64,000 nucleotides of DNA, taken from NCBI GenBank assembly GCA_965216945.1, contig CBDCGU010000003.1, positions 1,922,001-1,986,000 on the forward strand. Direction: 5' to 3'. The notes under the pieces were generated by a model. The model searched no databases. It was not told the origin of the DNA and saw nothing but the letters and a program-made list of their open reading frames with translations. Shown here one piece after another: positions 61,961-64,000 of this stretch (positions are counted from its first letter, which is position 1; each line of letters begins with the position of its first letter). This stretch comes from DATHZQ01 sp965216945. Lineage in GTDB: Bacteria > Actinomycetota > Acidimicrobiia > Spongiisociales > UBA5794. The position numbers and the translations under genes are program-made.

Positions 61961-62431
61961 ATGAGTGACACATACACGGTGCAGCGTTCTGCGACGATCG
62001 ACGCTCCCCCCGCCGAGGTCTATGCCCACATCGCCGACTTCCACCGGTGGGGCGACTGGTCGCCGTGGGACGAGATGGACCCCTCCATGGACAAGACGTA
62101 CGCCGGAGCGGACGCCGGTAAGGGAGCCAAGTACGCCTGGAGCGGAAACCGCAAGGTTGGCCAGGGCAAGATGGAGATCACCGACGCCGTTGAGCCGTCG
62201 AAGGTCGAGATCGCGCTCCAGTTCCTCAAGCCGTTCAAGGCGCGCAACATCACCGTGTTCTCCCTCGAGCCTGCGGGTACCGGCACCAACGTCACGTGGA
62301 AGATGACGGGCCGCAAGACGTTCATGACGCGCGTGATGGGCATCTTCAAGAGCATGGACAGCATGGTCGGCCCGGACTTCGAGAAGGGGCTCGCCAAGCT
62401 GAAGGGAGTCGCCGAAGCCGGCGGTGACTGA
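61961..62431 (+). CDS. SRPBCC (START-like) family protein
   Basis: 156 aa from ATG 61961; an ATG four codons earlier is possible but lies within a TATGTT -10-like element, so the message may be leaderless. Blocks typical of the helix-grip fold: SATIDAPPAEVYAHIADFHR, WGDWSPWDEMDPSMDKTY, and VTWKMTGRKTFMTRVMG, then the final long helix (VGPDFEKGLAKLKGVAE). Such proteins bind hydrophobic ligands or act as polyketide-cyclase-like enzymes; the specific function is unknown. Divergent from the kelch lipoprotein. Confidence 0.87.
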   Translation: MSDTYTVQRSATIDAPPAEVYAHIADFHRWGDWSPWDEMDPSMDKTYAGADAGKGAKYAWSGNRKVGQGKMEITDAVEPSKVEIALQFLKPFKARNITVFSLEPAGTGTNVTWKMTGRKTFMTRVMGIFKSMDSMVGPDFEKGLAKLKGVAEAGGD

Positions 62432-62585
62432 GGCTCCCATCACCATGGCGGGACGACGCGCGACCACCCACACTGACAGGCGGTCGTGGCTATCAGGTTG
62501 GCGCGCAACGTCCCAACGCGCTCGGCCGGCGGGTTGTCCCGCTCGCTCCAGGTGGAGATTCGTCAGCGGTGGCGAGCCGGTTCGG

Positions 62586-63437
62586 TCACCAGGTGGCGAT
62601 CACGCGACATGGCCCGCCGGATCCACCCTCGAACGGCACGGCGCCCACGAACGCAGTCGCTCCCGAAGCTGGAATCGATGCGAGGCCTGCGAGACCCTCG
62701 ATCCCGTAGCGACCCGACCCGAGGAACCCGACATGGACGTCGAAGGTCGACGAGTCTCCCGGATCGAGACTCATCGTGTCGACGCCGATGGCTACGGGGT
62801 CGCGGCGTGCCATGAGGAACTCGGCGGCGTCGATCCCGAAACCGGGGAAGTTCAAGTCGGGGAAACCGCTTCCGCCGCGGAAGGCGTCGTTGTCGGCGGC
62901 GAGGGAATCCCAACCGCTGTTCATGCACACGAGGGCACCCGTCGGGATGCGACCGTGCCGGGCCTCGTGGGCTGCGATGTCGCTCGGCTCGACCGTGGCG
63001 TTCGGGTCTGCGGCCGCCTTGTCGGTGATGTCGATCACGACGATGGGGGCAACGAGCGCTGCCACGTCGATCTCGTCGATCAGAGCCATGCCCGGGGAGA
63101 AGTGACCGGGTGAGTCGATGTGCGTGCCGACGTGCTCGTAGACACTCCACCGTTTGGCAAAGAACCCCGCTGTGGCGAAGTCGAACACCACCTCGTCGTC
63201 CAGCGAGTCGTCCCCCCCCAGAAAGTCGGGGAAGCCTTTGACCAGCCGGTGCGTCAGATCGGCGACCCGTCCCCGGCGACGACCTGCGGCGAAGGCCGGA
63301 ACGGCATTGCCGGCAACGAGCACGGCAGCTCCGGCAGCAGCAGCCGCACCGGTGCGAAAGAACGAGCGGCGCGACACTCCGCCGGCGACGGGTTGATGCG
63401 AATGACGGACCACATCCGAGGTGCCTGCCACGCACAT
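62586..63437 (-). CDS. Tat-exported cyclase-family (kynurenine formamidase-like) hydrolase
   Basis: 283 aa from ATG 63437 with GGGAGG upstream; a longer frame extends 5' but lacks support. Twin-arginine signal SRRSFFRTGAAAAAG (about residues 22-36) and a hydrophobic stretch ending in AFAAG. The catalytic metal motif is HVGTHIDSPGHF (H-G-T-H-x-D with a later His), diagnostic of the cyclase/KynB fold, followed by IGVDTMSLDPG. Role: amide or ester hydrolysis with a divalent metal, outside the membrane; the substrate is unknown. Divergent from the DinB gene. Confidence 0.88.
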   Translation of the reverse strand: MCVAGTSDVVRHSHQPVAGGVSRRSFFRTGAAAAAGAAVLVAGNAVPAFAAGRRRGRVADLTHRLVKGFPDFLGGDDSLDDEVVFDFATAGFFAKRWSVYEHVGTHIDSPGHFSPGMALIDEIDVAALVAPIVVIDITDKAAADPNATVEPSDIAAHEARHGRIPTGALVCMNSGWDSLAADNDAFRGGSGFPDLNFPGFGIDAAEFLMARRDPVAIGVDTMSLDPGDSSTFDVHVGFLGSGRYGIEGLAGLASIPASGATAFVGAVPFEGGSGGPCRVIATW

Positions 63438-63582
63438 TGGGGACCTCCCTCCCTGGGATGCTCTTCTCCGAACATACAGATCGAGCCGTGCCCTCGGGAG
63501 GCGTTCTGCGAGCACGGACTGCGGGACAGCCGTGCGATCCGCACACCCGCCTGCGACGCCGGGTGCCGGTTAATGTGCCGCG

Positions 63583-64000
63583 ATGGCGCTTCTCGACGAC
63601 TTCTTCCGTCACAACACGATGATGAACACGCGTGTCCTCGAAGCATGCAGCGAGCTCGCGCCAGAGCAACTCGATGCAACCGTGGAAGGTACGTACGGAT
63701 CGATCGGGGCGACGCTCGTTCACATCGCCAACGGTCAGGAGGGCTACACGGCTCGCTTCTTCGGCGGCGAGCGGCGCAAGCCGCTCCCCGAGGTCCCGTT
63801 CCCGGGTTTCGACGTCGTAGCAGCGAGGCTGGCCGATACCGACGCCCAGCTCGAAGTTGCCGTGCAACGGTTGGAGACCGAGTTCCAGGTTCGAGTGACC
63901 GGCGACGACCCGCCGGGGACGTGGGAGATCCCTGCCCGGATGCTGCTGCTGCAAGCCGTCAACCACGCAACCGAGCATCGATCGCAGATCGCAACGATCT
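63583..64000 (+). CDS. DinB-family protein, C-terminus beyond window
   Basis: At least 139 aa from ATG 63583. DinB four-helix bundle features: LLDDFFRHNTMMNTRVLEAC, GTYGSIGATLVHIANGQEGY (His of the metal site) and LLLQAVNHATEHRSQI (the late His pair). These three His usually bind a metal in DinB/YfiT proteins, thiol-dependent transferases or mycothiol-dependent maleylpyruvate isomerase relatives. The gene runs off the right edge. TTAATG about eight bases upstream could be a -10 element. Confidence 0.87.
   Translation, partial: MALLDDFFRHNTMMNTRVLEACSELAPEQLDATVEGTYGSIGATLVHIANGQEGYTARFFGGERRKPLPEVPFPGFDVVAARLADTDAQLEVAVQRLETEFQVRVTGDDPPGTWEIPARMLLLQAVNHATEHRSQIATI

Overview
The window is high-GC DNA that reads most naturally as a chromosomal segment of an actinobacterium, probably an uncultured member of the Acidimicrobiia or a close relative. 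The reasons are the actinobacterial-type LeuRS (KMGKS, about 950 aa), BTAD/nSTAND regulators, Thr-rich linkers in exported proteins, DUF5996/DUF5808/DUF5995/DUF6325 families, LtrA, DM13 and SHOCT proteins, frequent GTG/TTG starts and several apparently leaderless genes. The lineage is inferred from gene content; no 16S rRNA gene is present. No intact tRNA, rRNA, CRISPR array or transposase was seen. About 60 protein genes are packed on both strands.

Layout. Bases 1-3400 hold a nitronate monooxygenase cut by the window edge, a coupled MenG-type methyltransferase and membrane protein, and a degenerate 3' half of a tRNA-Arg-like sequence. Bases 3400-13400 hold a cupin, a class III cyclase/TPR protein, a tightly coupled phospholipid cassette (44-aa membrane peptide, CDP-alcohol phosphatidyltransferase, CdsA, PlsC, DedA/YqaA-like), an AlbA_2/Schlafen-type regulator and a membrane protein/histidine kinase/response regulator operon. 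Bases 13600-24350 hold hydrolases, MaoC, peptidase E, LtrA, a TIR-TPR protein, an exported protein with sixteen GPPEGA repeats, a MarR locus, DUF5996, an exported TPGYWK protein and a quinone-reductase-like MDR.

Bases 23700-28800 form one locus: a 1203-aa fusion of SARP/BTAD DNA-binding region, nSTAND ATPase, membrane helix and exported BMP-type solute-binding domain, flanked on both sides by homologous exported proteins. Next to it, 28800-30363 carries the most striking signal in the window: a DUF3179 protein whose first active-motif cysteine (normally W/F-C-P-L-C) is replaced by an in-frame UGA, followed 20 nt later by a hairpin with a GGUC apical loop. This is the arrangement of a bacterial selenocysteine codon with its SECIS element. 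The gene overlaps a downstream membrane protein.

Bases 30600-41500 hold an AlkZ-like protein, DoxX and DM13 membrane/exported proteins, a VOC protein, LeuRS, small unknowns, a lipoprotein and a TIR-WD40 membrane protein that appears to start at CTG. Bases 42100-52422 are a long leftward block: Zn-ribbon/TIR/coiled-coil/TM protein, DUF5995, membrane-anchored patatin, DUF6325, SHOCT and a large membrane-anchored beta-propeller. Bases 52500-64000 hold an NB-ARC-type ATPase, an AOC-barrel exported protein, a methyltransferase, a META lipoprotein, a second cyclase/TPR protein, a kelch lipoprotein coupled to a cysteine-synthase-like enzyme, an SRPBCC protein, a Tat-exported cyclase-family hydrolase and a DinB protein cut by the window end.
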